Source of the DNA: Aricia agestis
Taxonomy: Eukaryota > Arthropoda > Insecta > Lepidoptera > Lycaenidae
Assembly (NCBI RefSeq): GCF_905147365.1
Contig: NC_056413.1
Location: 3,364,501 to 3,428,500, forward strand
Reading direction: 5' to 3'
DNA length: 64,000 nt
Positions 21,998-32,362 of the stretch are shown one piece after another. Position 1 is the stretch's first letter; every line of letters begins with the position of its first letter. The notes under the pieces are model-generated. The model did not search any database. It was given only the letters and a program-made list of their open reading frames with translations, and was not told the DNA's origin. Made by a program: the position numbers and the translations under genes.

Positions 21998-23225
21998 TTA
22001 AACGTGGTATTCACCACCATCTCTTTTCTCGTCAGACAACGAGGTAAGAATACTCTGAGAAGTGCTCTGTGAAAACCACAAAATTGACATGAAAAGGCCT
22101 TCGAGTACACCAATACCTACTCCGGCCAAGACATCCAAAATATAATGTCTCTCAGCTAAAACCCTCGACATACAAACAGATGTCACCCAAGCCAATAATG
22201 GTGGGTAGAACAACATTGACACTGGATCTATGCAGATAAGTATAAATGCTACCATTGCCGCTCTACTTGCATGTCCAGAAGGGAAGGAATACTTGTCCGG
22301 GTTGCCAGGGACTAGTTTATTCATTGGCACAGGTCTGCGTCTTCTCACAAAAGCTTTAAGAATGGCAATTACCACAATATCCAACAGGAGTGCTGGAAAG
22401 ATAATGTTTAGGTTAATAAAAAGACCACTACTGATAAATTATGTTTACAAAGTCAAAAGGTTGTTAACTTACCAATTAACATATTGACTTGCAATTGATA
22501 GAGGTCTTTACTATTGAAAAGCCATATAAATGTCAACCATCCAGCAAGCCATACTATTCCATGACATGATACCTGTAAAGTGTAATAATAAAGCTGCTGA
22601 CATCTGGTTTCCAGATAGAAATAATTTTGGCCATTGCAATTCTAGTATTATAGTGCCTCATTTACATGCACTTGCTATAAGGGCAGGATACAAATATAAT
22701 TAACTTGCAAGTGCATAAGAGACGAGTAAAGCTGCTTAGTAAATGCCCAAACTTTACTATATCCACCAACCACACTTAGAAATAAACAAGTATTACAGAG
22801 TAAAACTAATTAGAGCTCAGGACGAGGGCCTATAGGCATGGATTGCTTGGGGCATCAAGTAGTCTTAATCCGTCACTGACTGGATTTTACAATTACCTCC
22901 AATAATTTAGAATGTATTCTCAGCGATCTGAGTGCAGTAATACTGTGGGACATGTCCACAAACTTTTTGCTAATTTGGATGTCATATTGTAGTATTTTTT
23001 GTAGCATTGTAGGAACTTTACGTTTGTTCTCTATATCCCCCAACTGTAAAAAAATAATATATATGCTATTTAATGAGAACATTAACTTTTTTATTGCCAA
23101 CAAACTAATACAAAATCACAATCTGCATGCATATACTAAGAGAAATCAATCAATGACATTGCAATGTGTTAGTAATAAAAATTAAGGATTTCTATTATAT
23201 TATTTAAATTAGTATGTCTCACCAT
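21998..23225 (-). CDS. PLPP6: PLPP6-like PAP2 phospholipid/polyisoprenyl phosphatase
   Basis: Integral membrane phosphatase of the PAP2 family. Four exons on the minus strand: 23225-23223 (ATG only, then GTGAGA), 23043-22897, 22572-22473 and 22392-21998, with consistent phase. The product is about 214 aa. Motif 1 is the RRRRPVP segment, motif 2 is PSGH (FPSGHASRAAM) and motif 3 is SRVLAERHYILDVLAG with the catalytic His, so the active site looks complete. The order RSL...ELSxHG...W...RRRRP matches PLPP6, which removes phosphate from presqualene and other polyisoprenyl diphosphates in the ER/nuclear envelope; the substrate here is inferred. A start codon alone in exon 1 is unusual; a downstream Met (in TMLQKIL) is an alternative start. 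Confidence 0.87.
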
Positions 23226-23553
23226 GATGCTTTATCAATGTTAAATATTATGCAAATTGCCGAATGACTAACACAGTAACACTTGACTACACAAATAGGT
23301 ACACACTCTATTTACAGAGCTAAAGTAAAACAGACTAAAATAAACAAGCAAGGATGCTGATAAAATGGATCACAATAAATTTGTTCTATAGTTTGTAATT
23401 ACAACGAATTCCTTAGAAGTGAAGACAATTGGTTATTTATTTCTTTCATTACTTGAAACAACAGGTTATTTATTTCTGTAGATAAATTGACGATTTCGTC
23501 AAATTGCAAATCACAGATTACTAGTCACAGATTACTAGTATATATTTGTTACT
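23226..23553. other. 5' flank of the PLPP6-like gene
   Basis: Probable 5' UTR exon and promoter, with no distinct motif. The sequence cacagattactagtatatat at 23533-23550 also occurs near 10760 and 56241. Confidence 0.4.
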
Positions 23554-23749
23554 AGTTTATATGTTTTTTTTTTTTTTTTTTTTTTTTTTTAATGGCATGC
23601 ACATAGTACATTGCCAATGACGAACGGGAAAAACAATGTAAAAAATTAAATTATTACGAAAAACGAGGAATTTGGAAAAAGGAATTCAGGACAGGATCAG
23701 GAAAAAATATATATTTACAAAAGAATACTTATAATTAAATATAGAAATA

Positions 23750-26700
23750 TCAAATCTCAATATTATTATGTAATATAAAATCAGCTAATATTTGATATAT
23801 AATATATTTTCTAGAATGCAATAAGCAAATAACTGAAGTAGGAAAAGGAATTTTATTCTTTAACAATGAATCAAGGAAATGGGAACGGTTGTAAAGAGGA
23901 CAAGAAAAGAATATATGGTTGACATCCCCAACCTCAGCACCACAGGCACAAGAAGAATTGTTAATTATATTAAGTCTAGCAAGATGGTCTGGCGAGCAAG
24001 TGTGGCCAAGTCTTAATCGTGATATAATACTACTACATTTTCTATTGAAATTCATACTATAAAACCATGGTTTTGATACAATTTCGGATTGAATACTATA
24101 GAAATGTGCTCCTTTTTGTTTATGACTTTGATCAAATGACGATTTCCATGACGTCTCTAAATGAATTTTGGGTAAAGTTAATAAATCAGGGTAGTAAATT
24201 TTGTATGGATTTAAGTCACCACACGTTAGTGCATCATTGGCAAGAGAATCCGCTCTAACGTTTCCTTCTATTCCACAATGACTAGGGATCCAAGCAAATG
24301 AAACTGAAGTACCTTTCTTGGTAACATCTGTTAATAACTGTCTTATATCGAATATAACAGGATGTTGTTGTTTAATTTTAAATGGATTCTTGTTAAGAGC
24401 TTGAATAGAACTTAGAGAGTCTGTAAAAATTATAGATTTTTTAAGTTTGGCTAATAAAATATATTCTAAAGCTTTTAAGATCCCTAAGCATTCTCCAGAG
24501 AATACGGTACATTCGGGAGGGAGTTTAATTTTTTGGACAATATTGTACTGGGAATGGAATACACCTACACCAACATGGCCATTAATATTACTTTTAGAAG
24601 CATCTGTAAAGATATAATGATGATTTTTAAATTGTGTATTAATTATATCATTAAATCTTTCATTGGCCCTCAAAGAGTTCTTCTCTATATTAATGGTCAG
24701 AATATTTGGAGCGGACACAAGAGCCCCATAAGAAGAAGAAAAAATCGGTAATTTAGAAGAAGAATGAATAGGTGCAGTAAGAGATTTAAATTTAAAATAG
24801 CTCACAATTAAACACGGGGTTTGTTTATTTAACCAGTATGAATTTTCGGAAATATGATAGGAAAGCGTTTGAAGTTTCGCAATAATAGGATGATCATAAA
24901 GCTGAAGGCATCGAAAGAGATATTTGTCGGATAAATATTGACGGCGTAAATGTAAAGGAGGATCATAACATTCAACCTGCAAAGCGTTGATTGGACTAGA
25001 TTTCATTGCTCCACATATAATTCTGAGGCATTTACTTTGGATTTTGTCTAAAGATTTAAATCCTGATACACGTCTAGGCTCCAAAAGGAAAGAGCCATAT
25101 TCTAATATGCTGCGAATCAAAGCATTATACACTAATTTTAGATAAAATGGATGGGCACCCCACCATACGCCTGCTAGACATCTGATGATATTTACATTTT
25201 TTTCGCATCTACTTACAACATAATCACAATGTGGAATTCCGGAAAGCTTTTCATCCAGGATGACACCTAAAAATTTATGATGGTTTTTTTGTGAAATGAT
25301 AATGTTATCAAAAAATACTCTAACTTGAGGAGTTACGCGCATTCGACTAAAAAGAACTATGGAGCTTTTAGTTGGGGATAAATCTAGGCCGTGGTTGTCC
25401 AACCAACGCTTAAGAAAATGCAAGGCTCTTGTTAGCTTAGCGGAAGCATCATCAGCATTATTCCCTACAACATATAAGGTCAGATCATCCGCATACTGCG
25501 AAATATCAACATCCAACAACTCTGCAATGGCCAATTCTAAATCATAAGTATATATGTCATATAACAGAGGGCTCAAAACTAAGCCTTGTGGTAAACCTTT
25601 GGTAACAATTCTTATGTATTTACGGCCATTATTATAGAAAATAATATATCTATCAGTTAACAGGTTTATAATAAATGAAATAATTTTTTTAGGAATTTTT
25701 AGACGTCTTAGTTTCTGTTTCAATATTGATATAATAACACTATCATATGCATTAGAAAGATCTAAAAAGGCCGAAAGAACGAATTTATTTGCGCTGAAAG
25801 CTAATCTTATGTCGGTGGTAAAAGAACTTAAGTTGTCATATGTACTTTTATTACGCCGAAAACCATATTGAGATGAAGAAAGCAGGCAGTTACTTTCAAC
25901 GAACCACTCCAGGCGGTTTTTGACTAAATGTTCAATTATTTTTAGAAGAACAGACGAGAGGGCTATTGGACGATATGAAGATGAGAGGGAAGGATCTTTG
26001 TTTGGTTTCAAAATGGGTAACACTAGTTGACATTTCCACTCTGATGGAATATTGCCAGATTCAAAAATTGAGTTAATGATTCTAAGATAAACTGATAAAC
26101 TGTTTTCGTTTAGATGAGAAATAAATGAATAATAAATACCATCAGGCCCAGGAGAGGAATCCGATACATACGAAAGTACATTTTTTAATTCGGCCATGGT
26201 AAAGGAGGAATTTAATTCTGAAGACTCTTCATTTTCATCTATTGTACTATTGTTATGAAATAGGTTAGGAAGATTGACTGTAGGAGGAGCAAGCTTGTCA
26301 AGAAAATCATTTGCAATAGAACTAGGAAGAGAAACAGAATGAGAAGTATTGTATGCAGATTTGAACCTCCTAATATTTTGCCAAACAACAGTTGGAGGAG
26401 AATTCGGGGACAGAGAGGAGCAAAATTTTTGCCAACTTTCAGATTTTTTCTTTTTGAAAAGTAATTTGGTGCTATTTATAATGTTTTTCAATGTCCAATA
26501 ATTTTCAAGAGACATATTTGTACTATACATTCTTTCAGCCTTCTTTCTCCTTTTTACAGCTTCCGTACACTCTTTATCCCACCACGGTGGGCTGGGAATG
26601 GAAGATGATTCATTTTTTATTGGAAAAACTTCATTAGCACTTTCTATCAAGACATCTGTAAAAACGAGAGCATCAATAGAGTCATCTTCATTTGGAAATA

Positions 26701-27460
26701 TCTGTGACAGTTTTACATCAACTTTACTACTGAATTTCTTCCAACATTTATCGGTGACATTATTAAGGTTATACCTGGGAAATAATCTGACATTTTGAAT
26801 AGGAGCCTGAGAATTATCAAAAGGAGAGGTAGTTAATATGGGGAAGTGATCACTTCCAAAAGTGGATGATAGAACCGAAGATGTTAATTGTGTTACAAAC
26901 TGTGAGGAGCAAATAGTCAAATCAACAACGCTTTTGCCTTCTGTTGGACTAGTGCGCCTTGTGGGCTCACCAGAATTTATAACACATAGATTATTCAGAT
27001 CTAAAACACTTAGCAGCTTGTTACCATAACTATTAGTAATGGAGCTTCCCCATGACTGGTGATGACAATTAAAGTCACCTGTTATAATTAAAGGTCTTGG
27101 TAAAGTGCTTAAAATATTATTAAATTCATTTAAAATATTAATAGAGGCATGGGAAATATATACAGAGACAAAACATATATTATTTACACTAATTGCTATA
27201 ATAGATAGCTCTGAACTATGTACAGGGATATCAATAAGGCTAAAAGGGTAGTTTTTCTCAAGGAGAAAGGCTACACCACCATAGCCGTCTAACCTATCTT
27301 CTCTAATTGTATTATAATTCTTAAATCTAAAAGTATTACTTGGCCTAAGCCAAGTTTCTGAGAAAGAAAATAAAAAAGGATTATAATTTCTTAATAAATA
27401 AGCTATGTCACTTTTTTTATTAACTACACTTCGAGCGTTCCACTGAATGATCTGGGCCAT
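23750..27460 (-). CDS. LINE ORF2: endonuclease, reverse transcriptase, RNase H and C-terminal Cys/His (1236 aa)
   Basis: An APE-type endonuclease occupies about residues 1-230 (IIQWNARSVVNKK, FSETWL, GDFNCHHQSWGS and SDHFPI). The reverse transcriptase lies at about 430-740, with SSYRPIALSSVLLKIIEHL, the block AFLDLSNAYDSV, GLPQGLVLSPLLYDIY and the catalytic ISQYADDLTLYV. RNase H is at about 930-1070 (FTDASKSNINGHVG, GECLGILKALE, FTDSLSSIQAL and SHCGIEGNVRADSLA), with the expected acidic residues. The C-terminal CACGAEVGDVNHIFFSC is the usual Cys/His motif. RNase H after RT is typical of the I and related clades. No stop or frameshift is seen, and all catalytic motifs I looked for are present. 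Confidence 0.93.
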   Translation of the reverse strand: MAQIIQWNARSVVNKKSDIAYLLRNYNPFLFSFSETWLRPSNTFRFKNYNTIREDRLDGYGGVAFLLEKNYPFSLIDIPVHSSELSIIAISVNNICFVSVYISHASINILNEFNNILSTLPRPLIITGDFNCHHQSWGSSITNSYGNKLLSVLDLNNLCVINSGEPTRRTSPTEGKSVVDLTICSSQFVTQLTSSVLSSTFGSDHFPILTTSPFDNSQAPIQNVRLFPRYNLNNVTDKCWKKFSSKVDVKLSQIFPNEDDSIDALVFTDVLIESANEVFPIKNESSSIPSPPWWDKECTEAVKRRKKAERMYSTNMSLENYWTLKNIINSTKLLFKKKKSESWQKFCSSLSPNSPPTVVWQNIRRFKSAYNTSHSVSLPSSIANDFLDKLAPPTVNLPNLFHNNSTIDENEESSELNSSFTMAELKNVLSYVSDSSPGPDGIYYSFISHLNENSLSVYLRIINSIFESGNIPSEWKCQLVLPILKPNKDPSLSSSYRPIALSSVLLKIIEHLVKNRLEWFVESNCLLSSSQYGFRRNKSTYDNLSSFTTDIRLAFSANKFVLSAFLDLSNAYDSVIISILKQKLRRLKIPKKIISFIINLLTDRYIIFYNNGRKYIRIVTKGLPQGLVLSPLLYDIYTYDLELAIAELLDVDISQYADDLTLYVVGNNADDASAKLTRALHFLKRWLDNHGLDLSPTKSSIVLFSRMRVTPQVRVFFDNIIISQKNHHKFLGVILDEKLSGIPHCDYVVSRCEKNVNIIRCLAGVWWGAHPFYLKLVYNALIRSILEYGSFLLEPRRVSGFKSLDKIQSKCLRIICGAMKSSPINALQVECYDPPLHLRRQYLSDKYLFRCLQLYDHPIIAKLQTLSYHISENSYWLNKQTPCLIVSYFKFKSLTAPIHSSSKLPIFSSSYGALVSAPNILTINIEKNSLRANERFNDIINTQFKNHHYIFTDASKSNINGHVGVGVFHSQYNIVQKIKLPPECTVFSGECLGILKALEYILLAKLKKSIIFTDSLSSIQALNKNPFKIKQQHPVIFDIRQLLTDVTKKGTSVSFAWIPSHCGIEGNVRADSLANDALTCGDLNPYKIYYPDLLTLPKIHLETSWKSSFDQSHKQKGAHFYSIQSEIVSKPWFYSMNFNRKCSSIISRLRLGHTCSPDHLARLNIINNSSCACGAEVGDVNHIFFSCPLYNRSHFLDSLLKNKIPFPTSVICLLHSRKYIIYQILADFILHNNIEI

Positions 27461-28919
27461 ATTGTAGAATATTAATTATACATTGAATTAAAGGGGCAAC
27501 GATGGACGGTATATTATCGTTCTGTGAGTGGGTTTGTAATAATGATATTACATCTGTAAGTGAAGAAAGTTCATTCTTGTAATTGTTTATTATACCTTTA
27601 TTGTATTCATGTACTGGTGTTGTGTTTTTTTCTAAATTATCAAAAGAAAACTCTTTTACCACATTGTTATGGGCAATTTTATCATAACCTTTCATTGGTC
27701 TATAAGGAGCACGAGGCTTAGCAACTACAGTTTTTTTGTATGATCTATTATCAGATGAACTATTATTATTATTAGTAGATAAATTAAATTTAGGAGTGGA
27801 TAGTGTATCTGAATAAGATTTATATGAGGAAGGAATTTCTTTATTGGCCTCTGCATAAGAGACACAATGTTCAGCCATGTGTATTTTTATAGATTTTTGC
27901 CTATTAAACTCTGGGCATATTTTGTTATTAGCCATATGATGGCCAGAACATAAGCAACAGAAATATTCATGCTCATTAACACTACAAGAATCCATATCAT
28001 GTTCCTGACCACACTTGATACACCGTGATTTTGACCTACACTGAGCTTTGGTATGTCCATACCGACAACATTTGAAGCATTGTATAGTGGGAAAGATGTA
28101 GAGCTCAACTGGTAGTGAATTATAACAAATAAAAACTCTTTTTGGCAGAACCCTACCATCAAAGTATACAACAACTGACTGAGTCGGTTTCCATACAGGA
28201 GAACCCTCCACCATTGTTTTATAATTTAAGCGTCTGATCTTCACAACTTTACCACTACCGGTAGGTGTAGAAATGTTATTTATTATTTCCTCAGGTGACC
28301 ATTCAACTGGTATACCCCTCACAATACCTATTCTAACGACATTAAAAGATGGTATAAAAGCTTCATAATTATTGTCAGCGAGTATTGAATTATTAATAAA
28401 TGTATTAGCATCTTTGTAATTTTGAAATGAAACAGAAATTCTGTTCCGACCAATTTTTTTTAGAGAGCCATTAATAATATTATAAATGTTATTTTTAATT
28501 AAAAAGTCACCAAAGGTGATGGGGTGTAGTTGCGTACCATCAGAGACATTTTTTGTAACTTTTTGTACATGAATTAAATAAGGGGAAACATCATTTTCAT
28601 TATATAAATTTCTGCCAATATGTTTTCTTTCTGTCTCAGGTGCTGAGGCTGAGGATACACGCATGCTAGCAGCATTATCCTTTTCAAGTATACACTTACA
28701 ATTAATACGATTTCCCGCGCTATCTCTAGTTACTTTGTTACATTGTTTGCACGTCAGCTCGTCAATAAAATCATTACGAGATCGTTTGTACGTTCTTTGA
28801 CTTATTGACTCTTCTGTGTCCATATTATTGGACTCATCAAAATCCAACGTAACAAAATAACCGGGCTGTGGAATTGGGCCACAAAAATTCCCGCCTCCGG
28901 GATCCGGAGGTCGATTCAT
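27420..28919 (-). CDS. LINE ORF1: gag-like nucleic-acid-binding protein with CCHC knuckles (499 aa)
   Basis: The start is an ATG about 170 bp inside the 5' end of the element. Residues 1-80 are low-complexity and acidic/basic mixed, with a CKQCNKVTRDSAG Cys pair. The middle has an RNA-recognition-like block (VVRIGIVRGIPVEWSPEEI). A row of Cys/His knuckles follows (CFKCCRYGHTKAQC, CIKCGQEHDMDSC and CCLCSGHHMANNKIC) and the C-terminus is Asn/Ser-rich. These proteins coat element RNA. The reading frame ends 41 bp inside ORF2, so ORF2 translation must use frame change or internal initiation; which one is not evident. Confidence 0.9.
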   Translation of the reverse strand: MNRPPDPGGGNFCGPIPQPGYFVTLDFDESNNMDTEESISQRTYKRSRNDFIDELTCKQCNKVTRDSAGNRINCKCILEKDNAASMRVSSASAPETERKHIGRNLYNENDVSPYLIHVQKVTKNVSDGTQLHPITFGDFLIKNNIYNIINGSLKKIGRNRISVSFQNYKDANTFINNSILADNNYEAFIPSFNVVRIGIVRGIPVEWSPEEIINNISTPTGSGKVVKIRRLNYKTMVEGSPVWKPTQSVVVYFDGRVLPKRVFICYNSLPVELYIFPTIQCFKCCRYGHTKAQCRSKSRCIKCGQEHDMDSCSVNEHEYFCCLCSGHHMANNKICPEFNRQKSIKIHMAEHCVSYAEANKEIPSSYKSYSDTLSTPKFNLSTNNNNSSSDNRSYKKTVVAKPRAPYRPMKGYDKIAHNNVVKEFSFDNLEKNTTPVHEYNKGIINNYKNELSSLTDVISLLQTHSQNDNIPSIVAPLIQCIINILQYGPDHSVERSKCS

Positions 28920-29197
28920 AGTACAAAAATAAATACACTTACCGAGAAGAAAATATAAAATAAACTAGAAAGATAATTAAAACTAAATATTTACAAAAAT
29001 ATGTACAATATTCCCGCACTGAACACTAATAAACAAATAAAATTTGAGAAAAACACGACCGCCCGCGTTCGAGTTTCCCGCCGTCCTCCAGTTTATATGT
29101 TGCAAATTGCAAAAGTCAACGTCAAAACTCAAAAGTCAAAACTCAACCACAGTTTTTTTTTTCTTGGCAACTTGACACAATTTGTTTAAACCACTGA

Positions 29198-29440
29198 CCT
29201 CTTATAATACACTGGACAGGCTATGCCGTACAAAATGACAGCTATTTCTTATGCCGATTTGAAGCGCCGCGGTAAACGTACTGTGAACTAATTTATATAG
29301 AAAATGACAACCGCCATTTGCAAAATAGTAGTTCCAAGTACACTCACTACTGCTTTCACATAGCAATCAGCGCCAATATGGCGACTTTCAAATAGGAATA
29401 TTTTATTGATAGCGATCGCCTGTCCAGTGTATTATAGAGG
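29198..29440. mobile_element. TIR MITE (about 243 bp)
   Basis: The ends cctcttataatacactggac and gtccagtgtattatagagg are inverted repeats of about 24 bp with one indel. No ORF. Confidence 0.75.
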
Positions 29441-30487
29441 TCAATGGTTAAAACGTAATATCACAGAGTACTTTATTCACTTTATTATATATCGTCGTAT
29501 CCTACGAATAAGGGCGCCCTGGTCACTTTGGCTTTTTATTTTTATTGCAAAATCGAAATCGGCAGCTCATTATCTATAACCTTCAGTGTAAAAAAAGTAA
29601 AAAGTTAATTTTATTAACCAGTAAATGAAGTTTTAAAAAATGCCACATTTGTTAGCTCTTAAATTCCCCGGCGAAAAAAGCAACAAAGGCTTCAGTGACC
29701 GTTTTCTTCGAGTGCGTGAAAGGATGCGCGGGGCGGGGATTAAAAATTATTACATGAATTTGCCTTTTATATACTAACCATTTCGAAAAGTATATACTTA
29801 ATTGAAAGTTTATAATGTTTTGTTTTAATTTTGTTAAAAAAACCGCAGTGAACTTTGTGGCTTTTCTCGCCGTATAGAAAAATAATTAAAGGTAGTGTGC
29901 TAGAAGAATATTTAAATATAAAATAATATTCCACAATATAATATGAGTTTTTTTTGTATTTTTAGGTTCTCGAAAACGAAAACAGTCCCATATGCCTGAA
30001 AGAATTGAAAAAAAAAGTTTCATTTTTTTTTTAATTTAGGAAAAAATACAACAAACAAACACTTCAGCTTTATATTTATTATTAGTATAGATTATTAATT
30101 GACTTGCTTGTCTGTGGCACAATACGCATCCTTTGTGTCAAGTTGCCAAAATAGAAGAAAAAAAAAAAAAAATTGACTTGCTAATTCCGCCACACGATTT
30201 CTAAGTCACAATAAAATTGATGGAAATTTATTTCTAAAAATAGTTGTTCGCCAATAAAACTGTTTGAAGTTTTAGTGACTAAAAATCCTTACTTGGTTAC
30301 TTTCTTTACGCTTTCAAGATAAGATTTCATGATTACTTCGCAACGCCGACAAAAAACAACGCTTTTTGATGGGTAGATAGTAGTAGTACTAGTAGATGGA
30401 TGGTTTATCCATATTTCTCTTACTAAAATTGGCAAAAACAGTGTTGGTCTGCAGAGCTCAGTAATCGTCGACAATTTTTATTGCAAT

Positions 30488-31028
30488 TTTTTTTTTATGA
30501 GATAAGGGGGCAAACGAGCAAACGGCCCCCGTATCACGTATCTTGCGAGAGCAATGCGATAGCAATTATTGCGCGATATTTGCTCCAAAATCGCAATTTC
30601 GTATCACGTTTCAGCCAAAACAATACGATTGCAATCGATCACTATACATGACACCATTGTTTGTGACATTCATGACACCCAGCAATCACTCGCGCGATTA
30701 TTGCTAGTGGATTGTTGATCGCTATTTTTACGTGATAAGGTAGCTGGTCACCTGATGGAAAGCAACTTCTGTCGCCCATGGACACTCGCAGCATCAGAAG
30801 AGCTGCAGGTGCGTTGCCGGCCTTTTAAGAGGGAATAGGGAAGGGTAGGGATGGGAAGGGAAGGGAAGGGAATAGGGTAGGGTAGGGAATAGGGGATTGG
30901 GCCTCCGGTAAACTCACTCACTCGGCGAAACACAGCGCAAGCGCTGTTTCACGCCGGTTTTCTGTGAGAACGTGGTATTTCTCCGGTCGAGCCGGCCCAT
31001 TCGTGCCGCAAGCATGGCTCTTCCACGT
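30488..31028 (-). mobile_element. SINE copy 2, split by a 221-bp insertion
   Basis: Same family as copy 1. The conserved tail aacgg/gtcacctgatgg is interrupted at 30526-30746 by unrelated sequence whose ends carry tatcacgta and tacgtgata as weak inverted repeats; it looks like a young MITE nested in the SINE. Confidence 0.8.
30526..30746. mobile_element. Insertion nested in SINE copy 2
   Basis: Its core is rich in gcgatagcaattattgcgcg-type motifs. The boundaries are inferred from the interrupted SINE. Confidence 0.6.
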
Positions 31029-31233
31029 ATTAGTGAGTGAGTGTAACGAAACTTTTTTTGTTACTATTAATGTTTTTGGTTTATTGGACAAACTGTGAGT
31101 AACTGAACGTACCCAAAATTTTAATCATTAATCAGTTATTTAACAACAGTTCTACTCAAAATGACTTGAGCATTTCACGCTTTGTTTCGATTTTCGATTA
31201 AAAAAAAATATATCTCTGAAAGATAGTTGGTAT

Positions 31234-31467
31234 CATGGGCGTACCGAGGGGGGGCAGGGGGGGGGGGGGGGGGGGGGGCAGCTGCCCCCCCCCCTGGATC
31301 ATGTTGACGTCCCTACTAAGTATATTATCTAGTACTTTTATCTATAAAAATTAATTTATTTTTATTCTTTGTAACACCTAGCTTATGAAAAATCTGATTT
31401 GCCCCCCCCCTGGCCCATAACCTGGGTAATTTGCCCCTCCCTAGCCCAGAACCTGGGTACGCCCATG
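31234..31467. mobile_element. hAT-like MITE 'catgggcgtacc' with G/C runs, complete copy
   Basis: The ends catgggcgtacc and gggtacgcccatg form an inverted repeat. The flanks gttggtat (31226-31233) and tttggtat (31468-31475) fit an 8-bp duplication with one mismatch. A reverse, incomplete copy is at 54162-54425. Confidence 0.75.
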
Positions 31468-31689
31468 TTTGGTATCACATCACTAGTGACGCGTGACGAT
31501 AAAGGAAGAAAGGATAAGCATTACTAATTTGTATTTGATAGAAAGGGATATGACTTATGTCAAATGCTTTCGTCATGGATTCAGACGAGTGTAATTTGAG
31601 CTCTGAATAAATTGATTATGACAGTAAAAAAAAAAATTTGTATGAAACGCACGAGATGTACATGGGTCACGGATGTGGTCGATACTAAC

Positions 31690-31840
31690 GGCCGTTCCCA
31701 ATATCTATCTCTGGTTTGGCCCTACTAGAGATAGGAATAGCTCACATTAGACATTAGAGACATATATTTTATGTCAATTGTGAGCTATTCCTATCTCTAG
31801 TAGGGCAAAACCAGAGATAGATCAAATATTGGGAACGGCC
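31690..31840. repeat. Foldback element, arms about 60 bp
   Basis: ggccgttcccaatatctatc ... gatattgggaacggcc-type arms, with tctctggtttggccctact and its complement further in. The loop is about 25 bp. Confidence 0.75.
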
Positions 31841-31983
31841 ATAAGACAGATTTCGTTATCATTATCTAAAGTAAGAGCTATAAGTCTTACATATTGTCTG
31901 AAAGTATTCGCCTTGCATTAGCCGTCTAGAGGCTATGTGGTCGCTGACTGGAATAGAGACCTCATTCTCTTTATTTTGTGGAA

Positions 31984-32060
31984 ACCGCAATAAAGCGCCA
32001 TCTGTAACTTTACAACGGTCTAGTACAGTCGTAAAGTTACAGATGGCGCTTTATTGCGGT
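31984..32060. repeat. Perfect-arm palindrome (77 bp)
   Basis: accgcaataaagcgccatct is mirrored by agatggcgctttattgcggt. The arms are about 34 bp with an 8-bp centre. Such hairpins often disappear during cloning. Confidence 0.75.
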
Positions 32061-32362
32061 ACTATGGATTCTAGTATTACTATAGGTACCTACCTAAATA
32101 TTTATAGAATATTAGGTGTACATTTAAAATTAAAATAAATCAACAGAATTTTATAAATTTTATTTATTACAAGAACATTATTTTATTTCAAAACATTTTA
32201 AAGGAACACAACACTTCTACAAAGTACAAAGAGTCCTATCTCAGTTCTTGCACAGGAGCAATCTCACAGCACTTACAATTTACAAACACACAAACCGGAG
32301 GAACGGAGGCTCTACTCGAAGGACATAATATGCACAGAAACAAACAAATTTCTCCGTAAGAG

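Larger units (their letters stand above)
23566..29089 (-). mobile_element. Full-length non-LTR retrotransposon (I/jockey group) with intact ORF1 and ORF2
   Basis: A poly(T) run on the plus strand (23564-23590) is the poly(A) tail of the minus-strand element. A direct repeat agtttatatg(t) flanks it (about 23554-23564 and 29090-29100), which supports target-primed insertion of a complete copy. Order: a 5' UTR of about 170 bp, ORF1 (28919-27420), ORF2 (27460-23750) overlapping by 41 bp, then a 3' UTR of about 160 bp. Both ORFs are open over their full length. It lies upstream of the PLPP6-like gene, in the same orientation. Confidence 0.92.
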
